Origin: MedAcidi-G1 sp002713545
GTDB taxonomy: Bacteria; Actinomycetota; Acidimicrobiia; Acidimicrobiales; MedAcidi-G1
Direction: 5' to 3'
DNA: 54,387 nucleotides
NCBI GenBank assembly: GCA_964013895.1
Contig: CAXGYF010000008.1
Location: 1-54,387 of the forward strand
Each line of letters opens with the position of its first letter. Within the stretch, counting starts at the first letter, position 1. The notes beneath the pieces were generated by a model that saw only the letters and a program-made list of their open reading frames with translations, was not told the origin of the DNA and ran no database searches. Shown piece after piece: positions 16,466 through 25,824 of this stretch. Position numbers and translations under genes: made by a program.

Positions 16466-17297
16466 TGTGAGGAGACTCCGGGTTTACTATTTTCAATTGT
16501 GATGGATCTATTTTTGATGCGATTTCACCAAGGGTTTGCGAGGAAGCCTCTTTAAGAAAATCACGCATTTTATTTTCCATCCCTTTCCTTCCAATCCAAG
16601 CAATTCGACTCGTAACGCGTCCAACATTTTCCAGTTGGTAATACTTTTCTTCAGGGTCAAATTCCCAAGGGTGACAGTAGGTCCAAAGGGCCTCTTCACT
16701 GGAAGATCGTCGTACGCCCATCTTTCTAACAACTGATGGGAAGAGCCGGAAGTAAGCCCCACCTAGATATGGGATAGTAAAGCCCAGGATATTTGTTACA
16801 GGACAAGGAAACTCAATCACTGAGTCAAGCCATCTAAAAGGGTGTCTTGGTAAACCGTCCCATCCATAAAGAGGATTTTTGGCAGGCAGAACACTTGAGG
16901 AGTAATTAAATCCGACTCTTTGCAGGATAGGAATTGCCCAACGAGTTTTGTGCGTAAGTGACATTGTCGGAGCGCGAAAACCATCTATCTTTTGTCCGGA
17001 AATTCCTTGAAGTAATGTTTTAGCCGCAGTTAATTCCCGTTCAAATTCATCGGGGTTTAGTAGTTCTAGGGGTATGTGCTTGTGGGAATGTAAACCAATT
17101 TCATGACCATCTTTTACCGCTTTCTCTATTATTTCCGGATGTTTTTGGGCAACATCACCAACAATAAAAATTGTTGCGCGGATACTCATTTGGTCAAAGA
17201 GATCTAAAACTTTTTCTGCCATTAGCTTTGACCGATCTTCGAAATGATTCGAAGGTCGAAGATCCTCAACGTCTAGAGTTACCGAAATACTTTTCAT
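16446..17297 (-). CDS. polysaccharide deacetylase (NodB domain)
   Basis: A 283-residue NodB-fold deacetylase. The metal-binding triad is visible: the TLDVEDLRP segment near the N-terminus (catalytic and metal Asp), HSHKH (residues about 90-94) and the RAPTMS motif near 129. The C-terminal CHPWEFDP resembles the ending of the DUF3473-type deacetylases found in exopolysaccharide gene clusters. No signal peptide is seen, so it probably works in the cytoplasm on a lipid-linked intermediate. It is translationally linked on both sides: a 4-base ATGA overlap with the upstream GT-C gene and a 20-base overlap with the downstream one, placing it inside one operon. Confidence 0.88.
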   Translation of the reverse strand: MKSISVTLDVEDLRPSNHFEDRSKLMAEKVLDLFDQMSIRATIFIVGDVAQKHPEIIEKAVKDGHEIGLHSHKHIPLELLNPDEFERELTAAKTLLQGISGQKIDGFRAPTMSLTHKTRWAIPILQRVGFNYSSSVLPAKNPLYGWDGLPRHPFRWLDSVIEFPCPVTNILGFTIPYLGGAYFRLFPSVVRKMGVRRSSSEEALWTYCHPWEFDPEEKYYQLENVGRVTSRIAWIGRKGMENKMRDFLKEASSQTLGEIASKIDPSQLKIVNPESPHSDENRT

Positions 17298-18733
17298 GAT
17301 TTTTCAACTTCTGGAAAAGAGACAGTTTTTTTATCAGTGTCTATTGGAATTCTCCTGATTCTTTCGACGAGAAATTTTATCCCGAAAGCAGCGAAAATTA
17401 TTATCGAGATTTCAGCTGAAACACGGTATCGGGTTGTTCCCATGCTTATCGCAGCGACAAGCGTGGTAATTATTGGAAGTGTTATAAGGGGTAACAGAGC
17501 TTCTTTTTCCTTTCTAAGTTTGACTAGACCAAGAATTGACAGAGGCAGAAGAGCGTAATATTGCAAGAGCCCTATAACTGAAAGACTGAAATTTCTTCCT
17601 TCAACAAGTTTGTCAGCGCGCAACTGTTCTATTGGAGAATAGAAACCCCATAAGCGAGCTACACGTTTCGGAACGGCATGAGTTAAAAGACGTTCCTTGT
17701 TTTTACTTGCGTAATCAATACCTCTTGATCGATACTCCTTATCGCGAATGGATTCGTCAGTAGGTTCACCATCTTTTCCTACGGGTTGTGGTAAACCGCA
17801 CAAATATTCCCAGTATCCCTGTTTGTCACCAAAGTACGTTGCATCACAATTGGTTTGTGCGAGTAAAATTCCTGAGCCATTGGAGAGGAATACGGGTTCC
17901 TCAAATTGGATTAGATTCCTAACAACCCAAGGCATCATTACTGAAACGACAATAATTCCCACGAGTAGATACTTAAATAATCGTTTTTTTAGTGTTTCTA
18001 AAGAATTGCTAAGAATGGGAGATGCTAAAAAAGGAATAGCAATTATCAATTCGGCTCTTGTAAGAACCGCTAAGCCGCTTACTACAGCAAATAATACGAG
18101 GAGAGAAAGCGAGACTCTATTGTATAGGCGGGCAGAAAGTCCAATAATAATCGCAACTATTGGTATCACGAGAGTTTCTGACATCAGAAGCCCGTCATTA
18201 AGCCACATGAATGCATATATTGACGCTATTCCTGCGGCGATTAGTCCACTTTTTTGACCAACTATTTCACGTGCGGCCCATCCGATAGCAAAAACACCTA
18301 AGGAACCTATAAAAGAAGAAAAAATTTGTTGAGCGAAAACACTATCTAAACCTATTAAAACCGGAAATGCTAAAAAGAGAACCCAGAGGGGAGGGTGGCC
18401 TGCAGTTGGTTCAATGTGCCCTACCGGAAGGTTTCGGTTAGTGGTTTCAGCTAGGTATGAGGACTCTTCGACGAAGAGCAACTCTTGGGCACCTCCGAAA
18501 ATATATCTATAGGGTTCAGTGAATCCAAGACCATCAACAAGCAAGTGGGAAGCATGGTGGTAGTAAAAAGCATCTCCATTTAGCGGATCTCCTTTTTCAA
18601 CAAAAATCACGTAAAGGACTCTTACAAGAAAAGCAAAAAGAGAAATCAGGAACAGTTTGAAATGAAAAGGTTTTTTATGAAGGTTTCGAAGAGCGGGCGA
18701 AGGATTACGTATTAACGAAGTTGGTGGAGTCAT
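17294..18733 (-). CDS. GT-C membrane glycosyltransferase (GT39/ArnT-like), copy B
   Basis: A 479-residue polytopic enzyme, paralogous to the gene at 15071. Shared blocks include GDAFYYHHAS (external acid), DGLGFTEPYRYIFGG, EPTAGHPPLWVL, the insert with TNCDATYFG, GYWEYLCGLPQPVG and DESIRD, and the C-terminal TTRYRVSAE. The same membrane plan of about ten helices is expected. The two copies flank the deacetylase in one operon, so they probably add successive sugars to the same glycan or act on two related acceptors. ATG start; no strong ribosome site. Sugar and acceptor unknown. Confidence 0.85.
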   Translation of the reverse strand: MTPPTSLIRNPSPALRNLHKKPFHFKLFLISLFAFLVRVLYVIFVEKGDPLNGDAFYYHHASHLLVDGLGFTEPYRYIFGGAQELLFVEESSYLAETTNRNLPVGHIEPTAGHPPLWVLFLAFPVLIGLDSVFAQQIFSSFIGSLGVFAIGWAAREIVGQKSGLIAAGIASIYAFMWLNDGLLMSETLVIPIVAIIIGLSARLYNRVSLSLLVLFAVVSGLAVLTRAELIIAIPFLASPILSNSLETLKKRLFKYLLVGIIVVSVMMPWVVRNLIQFEEPVFLSNGSGILLAQTNCDATYFGDKQGYWEYLCGLPQPVGKDGEPTDESIRDKEYRSRGIDYASKNKERLLTHAVPKRVARLWGFYSPIEQLRADKLVEGRNFSLSVIGLLQYYALLPLSILGLVKLRKEKEALLPLITLPIITTLVAAISMGTTRYRVSAEISIIIFAAFGIKFLVERIRRIPIDTDKKTVSFPEVEKS

Positions 18734-18748
18734 TTCTAATGAGAGCCC

Positions 18749-20182
18749 TCAAGTCTTAGCAACTTCTTCGTGATAGTCCTGTTCCACGTTGACTGACCAG
18801 ATGTCGTGATTAGCACCAAGAATGTTTTCGACACTTAAAATAGCTGTGAGCATTGAATGGTCTTGATTGTTGTAACGATGCATGCCGTTTCTACCAACTG
18901 GAAAAATATTCCCGGCATTTTCTTTTAACCACATCTTAATAGTTTCGACGTTTTCGAAATAGTTTTTGTCGTACATCGGATAGGCCTTTGGCATTCTCAC
19001 GACGTAAGATTCTTCAACACATTCAGAATTCAACAATCCTAGAGTATTCATTTCTGATTTACCTAGGCTAATTAAATCAGCGTCAGGGGTGTTCCAGATG
19101 TCATCCCCTTCGGTAACGAAGTATTCAAGACCAAGGCAGGTTTTTCCGTCTTTAACCAAATAGGGGGACCATCTTCCAAAGTTTTGAACTCGACCAACTT
19201 TGACATCTGGCGAGTGTATGTAAATCCAATTATCGGGGAAGCCTTCATTTTCCGGAACCACCAATGCAACAGTTATGTGCTCTCGAAAAGTCAGTGAGAG
19301 TGCGGCTTCTTTGACGTGTTCAGGGGCTGGCGGATTCATGGCTAGAAGTAGTTTAGAAATTGGCATTGATGAAATTATGTGAGAAGTTGGAAAAGTTTCT
19401 GATCCATTTGCAGTCTCTGTAACTACTTCTCTTGCTTTACCGTTTGAATGCGTGATGGAAGTAACAGGGTTTTGGAAAATGACACGGCTACCTTGATCCT
19501 GTATTAGTTCGTGGCATTTCTCCCACATCATACCCGGGCCCAGTTTTGGGTATTCAAACTCTTCAATGAGACTTGTGATTTCTTTCTGGTTCCTTCTGGG
19601 CATTAGTGAATTTAATACAGCTTTAAAAAGAGAAAGGTTTTTTATGCGCTGTGCTGCCCAGTCGGCTTGTATCTCGCTTGCGTCAACGCCCCAAACTTTT
19701 TCAGTGTAAGTCTTGAAAAATATTCTATAGAGCCGCCAACCGAACCTGCTGACGGTCCAACCTTCAAAAGTGCTTACATCTGAAGGTTTTCTAATTCTCA
19801 CCCAAAGATATGAGAGTACGCATAAGAAGGACTCTAAAAGTCCAAGATTTTTTAGTGCATTACTAGCTTTAAGTGGATAGTCATAGAAGCGGCCTTTATA
19901 GAATATGCGACTCATTCGGGGTCTTAAAAGAAAGTCGCCTTCGTCGAGGATTTCGTGCCATAGGTCTGAGACCATAGGAACTTTTGTGAAGAAGCGGTGG
20001 CCACCGATATCGAAACGCCACCCATCTCTCACTTCAGTACGACTAATGCCGCCAACAACAGAATCAGCTTCTAGAACATCACTTTTTATTCCGTGTTTAC
20101 CAAGATGATATGCAGCAGTAAGTCCTGCTGGTCCAGCCCCTATGATAATCGGCTTAATATTTTCGTTGTTTTTAATAGTCAC
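18749..20182 (-). CDS. FAD-dependent oxidoreductase, UDP-galactopyranose-mutase-like
   Basis: A 477-residue flavoprotein with an N-terminal Rossmann FAD site (IIGAGPAGLTAAYHL, then the acid of LEADSVVGG) and the family block IGGHRFFTK. The NAD(P)-binding-like amine oxidase/UGM architecture (FFKTYTEKVWG, then a long substrate domain) resembles the COG1232 proteins that lie in glycan loci. It may isomerise an NDP-sugar ring or oxidise a lipid-linked intermediate; it is not a clear Glf. GTG 20182 is the start. It is the first gene of the minus-strand run 20182 to 15071, with a 15-base gap to the following GT-C gene, and is divergent from the GT-C gene at 20266. Confidence 0.82.
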   Translation of the reverse strand: MTIKNNENIKPIIIGAGPAGLTAAYHLGKHGIKSDVLEADSVVGGISRTEVRDGWRFDIGGHRFFTKVPMVSDLWHEILDEGDFLLRPRMSRIFYKGRFYDYPLKASNALKNLGLLESFLCVLSYLWVRIRKPSDVSTFEGWTVSRFGWRLYRIFFKTYTEKVWGVDASEIQADWAAQRIKNLSLFKAVLNSLMPRRNQKEITSLIEEFEYPKLGPGMMWEKCHELIQDQGSRVIFQNPVTSITHSNGKAREVVTETANGSETFPTSHIISSMPISKLLLAMNPPAPEHVKEAALSLTFREHITVALVVPENEGFPDNWIYIHSPDVKVGRVQNFGRWSPYLVKDGKTCLGLEYFVTEGDDIWNTPDADLISLGKSEMNTLGLLNSECVEESYVVRMPKAYPMYDKNYFENVETIKMWLKENAGNIFPVGRNGMHRYNNQDHSMLTAILSVENILGANHDIWSVNVEQDYHEEVAKT

Positions 20183-20265
20183 TTATACGGATCATAGAAG
20201 CGAAACAGGGGATGGAGGAAAATAAACGAAAATTACTTCTATCTGCCGAGATATTTCTCTAACCC

Positions 20266-21816
20266 ATGTACGGATACGATCTAATTGTGACTGAAAAACT
20301 TGATTTTCAACGAAGTATGTTTTGGGTAGTTGCCGCTATAGGAATTTTATTTGGTGCGGTCTTTAATTTTTTGCCTATGAGTCCTCTTTGGCTCGATGAA
20401 GCTCAGTCAGCTTCGATAGCTGGTGAGAGTTTCTCTTCGTTAGTGGATGCTCTGCGACGCGACGGTCACCCTCCTTTTTATTATCTTCTTTTAGGGTTGT
20501 GGATTGATCTATTAGGCAACTCAGATTTTATTCTGAGAGCTTTTTCCGGTTTATTGGGTTGTTTGGCAATTGTGATGACTTGGTTTACCTGTCGGATGCA
20601 CATGGGTAAAAAGGGGGCAGTATTAGCTGCTTCTTTAATAGCGTCAAGCCCTTTTTCTATCCGGTATGCAACAGAAGTTCGTATGTACTCGTTAATCATA
20701 TTTTTATTGCTTTGCGTTTACTTAAATTTTTATAAGGCTACGCAAAAAGCGAATGGTAAGAATGGATTTTTTTATGCGTTGTCTATTGCGTGTCTGCTAT
20801 TGACCCATTATTGGTCGCTTTTCTTAATTTCAGTGCTCATATTGACTCTTTTGGTTAAAGCAAAAACTACGTCTGGCAAAGAAAAGAAGAATTACAGGTC
20901 ACTAATAATGTGGAGTTTGGGGGCTTGTGTGCCTTTTGCTTTCTGGTTGCCAGTTTTTTTCGAGCAACTGAAACACACAGGAACTCCTTGGGCTAATGCA
21001 CCAAGGCCAACGGTCGTTCTAGCTTTGACGTTGGAAGCTTTTGGTGGTGGAAAAGGGTCAGAGGCTCTGTTGGTAGCAGTAGCGCTTTCCTTGTTGGTCG
21101 CACTCGGAACTTTCACGCGAATCAATGAAAAAGGATCTGGGTTGGAAATTGGTTTTAGTGAACTTTCTTGGCTTAGAAGGATTCTTCTAATTTCGGTTTG
21201 CACAATGGTATTTGGGTCGGCAGTAAGTCTCTTAACCGATACAGCTTTCCAGGGGCGATACGGAGTTTTCTTTTTCCCCTTTGTAATTTTTGCATCTGCT
21301 GTGGGTTTGTCGAGGCTGCCTTCTAAGGCAACGCTTTCACTCCTGACTCTATTATTGCTTCTTAGTTCTGTCTCAGTTGCTAGAGAACTTTCACGGGATA
21401 GAACTCAACTTGGGGAAATAGCTGCGGTTATTAATAGTGAAGGAAAACAAGGGGATTCGATTGTTTTTTGTCCTGATCAATTAGCCCCAGCAGGAAATAG
21501 AGCTTTAGGTGATGGCTATCAATTTTTCACTTACCCTACATTGGGGCAAGGAGAGAGAATCGATTGGTATGACTACAGGAAGCGAAATTTGGAATCGTCC
21601 CCTTCGCTTGTAACAGAAAATTTTTTATCTAGGAGTACTAGTCAGCAAAATATTTGGCTTGTCTGGATTGATGGATTCGAGTCTTTTGGAAAGCAATGTA
21701 GTTTGTTTAGGTCGGAGTTGAATAGGTGGCTCGGTGGTGGTGAAACTTTGGTGAATGCAGACGGTGAGGAATATTACAATCCAGCAAATCTTGTCCGGTA
21801 TGACAGTCAAAAGTGA
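20266..21816 (+). CDS. GT-C membrane glycosyltransferase (GT39-like), third enzyme
   Basis: A 516-residue polytopic protein with the first-loop signature SPLWLDEAQS (the Asp-Glu pair of GT39-like enzymes), then RRDGHPPFYYLLLG and ATEVRMYS, both typical of polyprenyl-phosphate-mannose-type transferases. About eleven hydrophobic segments are visible, followed by a soluble C-terminal domain (about 400-516). It lacks the Cys-containing insert of the two copies at 15071 and 17294 and so is a different subfamily. A GTG at 20287 is an alternative start. Its stop overlaps the start of the PIG-V-type gene (TGATG), so the two are coupled. It acts at the outer face of the membrane. Confidence 0.85.
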   Translation: MYGYDLIVTEKLDFQRSMFWVVAAIGILFGAVFNFLPMSPLWLDEAQSASIAGESFSSLVDALRRDGHPPFYYLLLGLWIDLLGNSDFILRAFSGLLGCLAIVMTWFTCRMHMGKKGAVLAASLIASSPFSIRYATEVRMYSLIIFLLLCVYLNFYKATQKANGKNGFFYALSIACLLLTHYWSLFLISVLILTLLVKAKTTSGKEKKNYRSLIMWSLGACVPFAFWLPVFFEQLKHTGTPWANAPRPTVVLALTLEAFGGGKGSEALLVAVALSLLVALGTFTRINEKGSGLEIGFSELSWLRRILLISVCTMVFGSAVSLLTDTAFQGRYGVFFFPFVIFASAVGLSRLPSKATLSLLTLLLLLSSVSVARELSRDRTQLGEIAAVINSEGKQGDSIVFCPDQLAPAGNRALGDGYQFFTYPTLGQGERIDWYDYRKRNLESSPSLVTENFLSRSTSQQNIWLVWIDGFESFGKQCSLFRSELNRWLGGGETLVNADGEEYYNPANLVRYDSQK

Positions 21817-22952
21817 TGGAAGATAAGCGAATTAAGTCATTTAACTGGAAGATAAGTAATAATTTTGCTGGTGAAATACTCTCGGTACTGCCGGCATTTC
21901 TTGTTTCGAAATGTCTCGTTTTTCTAGCTTGGATACTAAGCAAGTTGCTATCGGGGACTTTCAACCCAGCGAACGGGGAAAGGTTCGAGAGGGGTTTGAT
22001 GGCATGGGATGGAGATTGGTACGCCTCTATTGTTGTAAATGGTTATGACGGTGTGGTTAGAGAAGGAATTCGATTCTTTCCTGGATACGTAGTTTTGGGC
22101 CGTTTTTTCGACGCGTTAATTCCTGGACCTGTTTCTGTTTCTTTGATTCTTATCGCAAATATTGCATCTTTAACTGCTTTGTTGGCAATTAAAAAATTGG
22201 TTTTTCTTGAAACCCGTGACGAGCAATTGGCAAAGCGTTCTGCTTGGCTACTCTCTGTTTTTCCGTCTGCTTTTGTTCTTACTTGGGCTTACGCAGAGAG
22301 CCTTTTTTTAACTTTTAGCATTTTTTGCTTTGTGGCGCTTCGAAAAGAAGACTGGAAGACAGTTATTTTTTGCTCATTTGCTGCTGCTTTAGTCAGACCT
22401 ACCGGACTGCTCCTCACTATTCCTATATTCTGTGTAGCTTGGAAAAATTGGAGATTGAATCAAGGAAAGTTCTCATTTCAGGCGGCTGTCGCTTTACTTA
22501 GTGGATTTTTAGGGAGCGGTATATACATACTTTGGGCTTCACTCCGATTTGATCAAGCTTTTGCTCCAATAAAAGCGCAGGATTCACTAAGAGGTAGTTT
22601 TGTGGATCCCTTTTCTCGCATGATTAGGGGATTGTGGAGATTAGCAACTGGAGCATCTGCAACAGAAACTCTGCATGTAGTTTCTGCTTTACTTCTGTTG
22701 TTTCTATTAGTAAAACTCTTTAAAAATTGGCCTCTGCGATATGGACTTTTTTCTGCTAGCTGCATAGCGGTAGCACTAGGAGCAGAGAACATCAATAGTC
22801 TTGAAAGATACGCTTTAAATGGATTTCCTATCATTTTGGGCGTTTTACTGCTTACAGGTCAACGAAGACTTCGGTTCGTCGTTCCTTTTGTCTCTGCATG
22901 CTGCATGGTTTCCCTGTGCACGTTTGCTTGGTTGGGTGTGTACGTTCCTTAG
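21816..22952 (+). CDS. PIG-V-type mannosyltransferase
   Basis: A 378-residue membrane protein of the PIG-V/COG5542 type. The signature MAWDGDWYASIVVNGY sits after the first membrane segment, followed by FFPGYVVLGRFFDAL, as in mannosyltransferases that use polyprenyl-phosphate mannose to extend lipid anchors. About nine hydrophobic segments are present. ATG 21816 overlaps the upstream stop; GTG at 21813 is an alternative. In actinobacteria related enzymes act in phosphatidylinositol mannoside or lipomannan synthesis. The PimB-like gene at 25821 and the inositol monophosphatase at 31820 support such a pathway here. Convergent with the hydrolase gene 10 bases downstream. Confidence 0.83.
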   Translation: MEDKRIKSFNWKISNNFAGEILSVLPAFLVSKCLVFLAWILSKLLSGTFNPANGERFERGLMAWDGDWYASIVVNGYDGVVREGIRFFPGYVVLGRFFDALIPGPVSVSLILIANIASLTALLAIKKLVFLETRDEQLAKRSAWLLSVFPSAFVLTWAYAESLFLTFSIFCFVALRKEDWKTVIFCSFAAALVRPTGLLLTIPIFCVAWKNWRLNQGKFSFQAAVALLSGFLGSGIYILWASLRFDQAFAPIKAQDSLRGSFVDPFSRMIRGLWRLATGASATETLHVVSALLLLFLLVKLFKNWPLRYGLFSASCIAVALGAENINSLERYALNGFPIILGVLLLTGQRRLRFVVPFVSACCMVSLCTFAWLGVYVP

Positions 22953-22962
22953 AAGAATTAAA

Positions 22963-24387
22963 TCAACAGGGCGCTTCCCCGGGCTTCCAGCGGTTATTCC
23001 TGAAATATTTATAGACAAGCTCCTGCGCACATTCGTCGCTCAGTGAAGGGGCATGTGTCCAATTTTCTCTTTGAATTAAAATGGAATTTGGTAAAATTTC
23101 CTTTGTTTTTGAAGACCAAGCGGCAGGTGTGATTGGATCAAGCATTCCTCCAAGTATTAGAGCTTCGGTCTTAAACGATTGTGAAAAAGGTTTCTTTAAG
23201 GGCGTTTTGTCTGGAGTCCAAATTGCGCAAATTTCCTGAAGAGCTTCTTCTCTTTTACTCAGAGCGGAAGCAAGCGGGGTTGAATACTCTTCAATAAGAG
23301 GATCATTTTTTGGGAGCTCATCTAGGCATTCTGAAGAGAATTGCACGCCCTCACTTAATTTGTCACCTTTTGAGTACCCAGAAATGTCAATGGTTAGGAG
23401 AGAGTTCATAGCCTCTGCCATTCGTCCATTTATGGCGAGTATCACGGCTTTTGGAACGATCTCTTTTCCATCTGGATGGGCGAGAGATCTTGCTAATTCA
23501 AGTGCAAATTTTGAATCGTCGACAGAAATATTTTTTTCTGCTGTTGAAAATATGATCGGATTTGTACGAAGTTCCAAAAGTAAATCGTTGAGGCACTCAG
23601 AGATGAGGTTTTGTGGATTTGAACAAGGAGATGTCTCTTGAGTGGAGGCAGAGAGGCTGCATTTTTTTATTTTTTGGCAGTTGTCAATAGCAAAATTTAT
23701 TGCACGTTCCGATTCGTGAGGCAACGAGTCGTAAGCCGCTACGTTTCCCGGAAGGGGTGAATCTAGAACAACACTGTTGATCGCTGCTTCATCTATTGCA
23801 ATCAACTCGAGTGCTATCCTTGAACCAAAAGAAACCCCATATAAATTCCATTTATCAATCCCTAAAGCGATTCTAAGGTCCACTATGTCTTCGGCGATTC
23901 CCCGTATTTGATAGGAAGAAAAATCGATTCCCTCCATAGAGAGTCTTGTTTTGCAAGCCGAGATTGCATCGTTTGATAGACCTTCTGTAACTTCCCAGCA
24001 GTCTAAGGAAGGTTCAGATTCTCCTGAACCTTTTTGATCGATCAGAATCAGATTATGAGAGTTTAATATTTTAGATTGCGGTGCAAGCCACATATGCCGA
24101 TCAGCGATCGATCTCCCACCTGGTCCGCCGTGGAGAAAAAGAATTGGGTCACGCGTAGCTTTAGATGATTTTATTATCGCAAAAGCTGTACTCGAATCAC
24201 CTTGTTGGTGGTAGTAGCAGTTAACTATCAAATGGGTGGGCACCGATTCACCTGGGCACTTTTCCACGTATTTAGCGGTGTCATCAAATGTCTCATGGGA
24301 AGAGGCACAAGAAGTAACAGCAATTAAAAAAACTAACGTTAAGAAGCTTAAAATAAGCCTAATTTTCACTTTTAAAACGTACCTCAT
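22963..24387 (-). CDS. TAP-like alpha/beta-hydrolase lipoprotein
   Basis: A 474-residue secreted alpha/beta hydrolase. The signal peptide ends in a lipobox (AVTSC, Cys27), so it is probably a lipoprotein. The oxyanion motif HGGPGG (residues 86-91) and nucleophile elbow GVSFGSR (Ser186) are followed by a C-terminal GGMLDPITP (Asp) and NWTHAPS (His). This is the layout of the actinobacterial tripeptidyl aminopeptidase-like (SlpD/TAP) family with the TAP C-terminal domain. Several cysteines in the mature part could form disulfides. It probably trims peptides or esters outside the cell. It is a single gene, convergent with the PIG-V-type gene and divergent from a small Cys-rich protein. Confidence 0.87.
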   Translation of the reverse strand: MRYVLKVKIRLILSFLTLVFLIAVTSCASSHETFDDTAKYVEKCPGESVPTHLIVNCYYHQQGDSSTAFAIIKSSKATRDPILFLHGGPGGRSIADRHMWLAPQSKILNSHNLILIDQKGSGESEPSLDCWEVTEGLSNDAISACKTRLSMEGIDFSSYQIRGIAEDIVDLRIALGIDKWNLYGVSFGSRIALELIAIDEAAINSVVLDSPLPGNVAAYDSLPHESERAINFAIDNCQKIKKCSLSASTQETSPCSNPQNLISECLNDLLLELRTNPIIFSTAEKNISVDDSKFALELARSLAHPDGKEIVPKAVILAINGRMAEAMNSLLTIDISGYSKGDKLSEGVQFSSECLDELPKNDPLIEEYSTPLASALSKREEALQEICAIWTPDKTPLKKPFSQSFKTEALILGGMLDPITPAAWSSKTKEILPNSILIQRENWTHAPSLSDECAQELVYKYFRNNRWKPGEAPC

Positions 24388-24455
24388 TAAACGAGGAGCT
24401 AGTTAAATGGGTAAAAATTGATTTTACTGTCACAGGTGCTTGGCAATCTATAAAT

Positions 24456-24677
24456 ATGAATTTTAAAGCGGAAGAAAACAAACTAATAATTGATTGTGAA
24501 AAATGCACAAAACAAGAATCAGTACACTGTGAAGATTGTGTAGTTACATTCTTATGCGGAGACAACGAGTCAACAGCAGTAATAATTAATCTTGAAGAAT
24601 ATCGATCTATTAAGAAAATTGCTGACGCTGGTTTGGTGCCCCCATTACGTTATTCAGAGACGGTTAGGGTTTTTTAA
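24456..24677 (+). CDS. small zinc-ribbon-like protein, unknown
   Basis: A 73-residue protein with a CxxC pair at residues 14-17 (CEKC) and a second at 25-28 (CEDC). The seven-residue gap between pairs is compact, suggesting a metal knuckle or an iron-sulfur site. The rest is a short strand-helix ending rich in Leu/Arg. I cannot name a family. It starts the same-strand run that continues with queG 25 bases later. The weak ribosome site and the presence of an opposite-strand reading frame lower confidence, but the regular CxxC pairs favour a real gene. It may serve metal or redox work near QueG. Confidence 0.6.
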   Translation: MNFKAEENKLIIDCEKCTKQESVHCEDCVVTFLCGDNESTAVIINLEEYRSIKKIADAGLVPPLRYSETVRVF

Positions 24678-24702
24678 CACTTCAAGCTAATAAAATTCCA
24701 TC

Positions 24703-25824
24703 ATGGATCTTGGGTTGAATAAAAGCTTGGGTAAAGAGTATTTTGAAACAATTTCAAATCTTGCTCAGGAATTGGGTTTATCGGCATTGGGAGTTACTAA
24801 CGCAGAACCCTTTGTGGAAACACGTACAGAAATAGAGCGAAGAAAATCTGAAGATCTTCATGGGGGTATGCAGTTCACTTTCCGAAATCCTGAACGTTCC
24901 ACAACTCCAAAAATGATCATGAAAGACGCAAAGTCACTGATTGTAGGAGCTCTCAGAACTCCAGCTCCACGGCTTGAAAAAGTATCAAATGAAGCACTAA
25001 GAATAGCTGCTTATGCACGAAATGATTATTACAGTCTCCTACGCGAAGCCCTTACGGGGATTTCGGAAGTGCTTAAAAAAGACGGATGGAAAACTCAGGT
25101 TGTTGCAGATGAAAATTCTTTGGTTGACCGCGCAGCAGCTATTCGGGCAGGTATCGGTTGGCACGGTAAAAATGGAAACGTCTTAATTCCAGGACAAGGG
25201 AGTTGGTTTGTTTTGGGATCAATTGTTACAAATCTTGAACTTCCATTAAGTGAAAAAGTTAAACAAGATTGCGGTGTCTGTAAACGGTGTATAGATGGCT
25301 GTCCGACGGGCGCAATCATCGAGCCGGGAGTCGTTGACGCGAGAAAGTGTATAGCTTGGCTTGTGCAAGCTCCAGGAATAATTCCACATGAATATAGAGA
25401 AAGCATTGAACACCGTATTTATGGATGCGATGACTGTCAGGAGGTATGCCCAGAAGGAAGAGAGCATCGCAATAGTGATGCTGAATGGGATGTTAAGGCG
25501 GATTACCTTGCATCAGAAATTTTAGAAGCTGAAGACAAAGAACTGTTAGACCGCTTTTCTTCTTGGTACATAGCTGAAAGAAATCCTCGATATTTGAAGC
25601 GGAATGCGCTTGTTTCAATAGGCAATTCAGAAGAAACAGAAAATGAGCTATTTAGGTCCCTCCTAAAGAAGTACTTGATGCATTCGGATCCTATATTGAG
25701 AAGTCATGCAGCCTGGGCGAGTATCCGTTTGGGTCATCAAGAGCTTGTAGATATAGCGAAAAGTGATTCCGACCCTCTGGTCATAGAAGAAATTATGTTA
25801 GCTGAAGCAGAGGGCTGTCTATGA
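24703..25824 (+). CDS. queG: epoxyqueuosine reductase
   Basis: A 373-residue QueG, the cobalamin-dependent iron-sulfur enzyme that makes queuosine from epoxyqueuosine in tRNA. The two ferredoxin-type cluster motifs are complete: Cys190, Cys193, Cys196 and Cys200 (CGVCKRCIDGCPTG), then Cys242, Cys245 and Cys249 (CDDCQEVCP). The cobalamin-binding region includes GIGWHGKN near residue 151. The C-terminus has HEAT-like helices (about 295-373), as in full-length QueG. Its last 4 bases overlap the start of the GT4 gene (ATGA). The other queuosine genes are not in this window. Cytoplasmic. Confidence 0.93.
   Translation: MDLGLNKSLGKEYFETISNLAQELGLSALGVTNAEPFVETRTEIERRKSEDLHGGMQFTFRNPERSTTPKMIMKDAKSLIVGALRTPAPRLEKVSNEALRIAAYARNDYYSLLREALTGISEVLKKDGWKTQVVADENSLVDRAAAIRAGIGWHGKNGNVLIPGQGSWFVLGSIVTNLELPLSEKVKQDCGVCKRCIDGCPTGAIIEPGVVDARKCIAWLVQAPGIIPHEYRESIEHRIYGCDDCQEVCPEGREHRNSDAEWDVKADYLASEILEAEDKELLDRFSSWYIAERNPRYLKRNALVSIGNSEETENELFRSLLKKYLMHSDPILRSHAAWASIRLGHQELVDIAKSDSDPLVIEEIMLAEAEGCL

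Noticed and set aside
17748..18257. Plus-strand reading frame of 169 codons inside a GT-C gene
   Set aside because: Antisense to a conserved membrane enzyme; composition unlike a real protein here.
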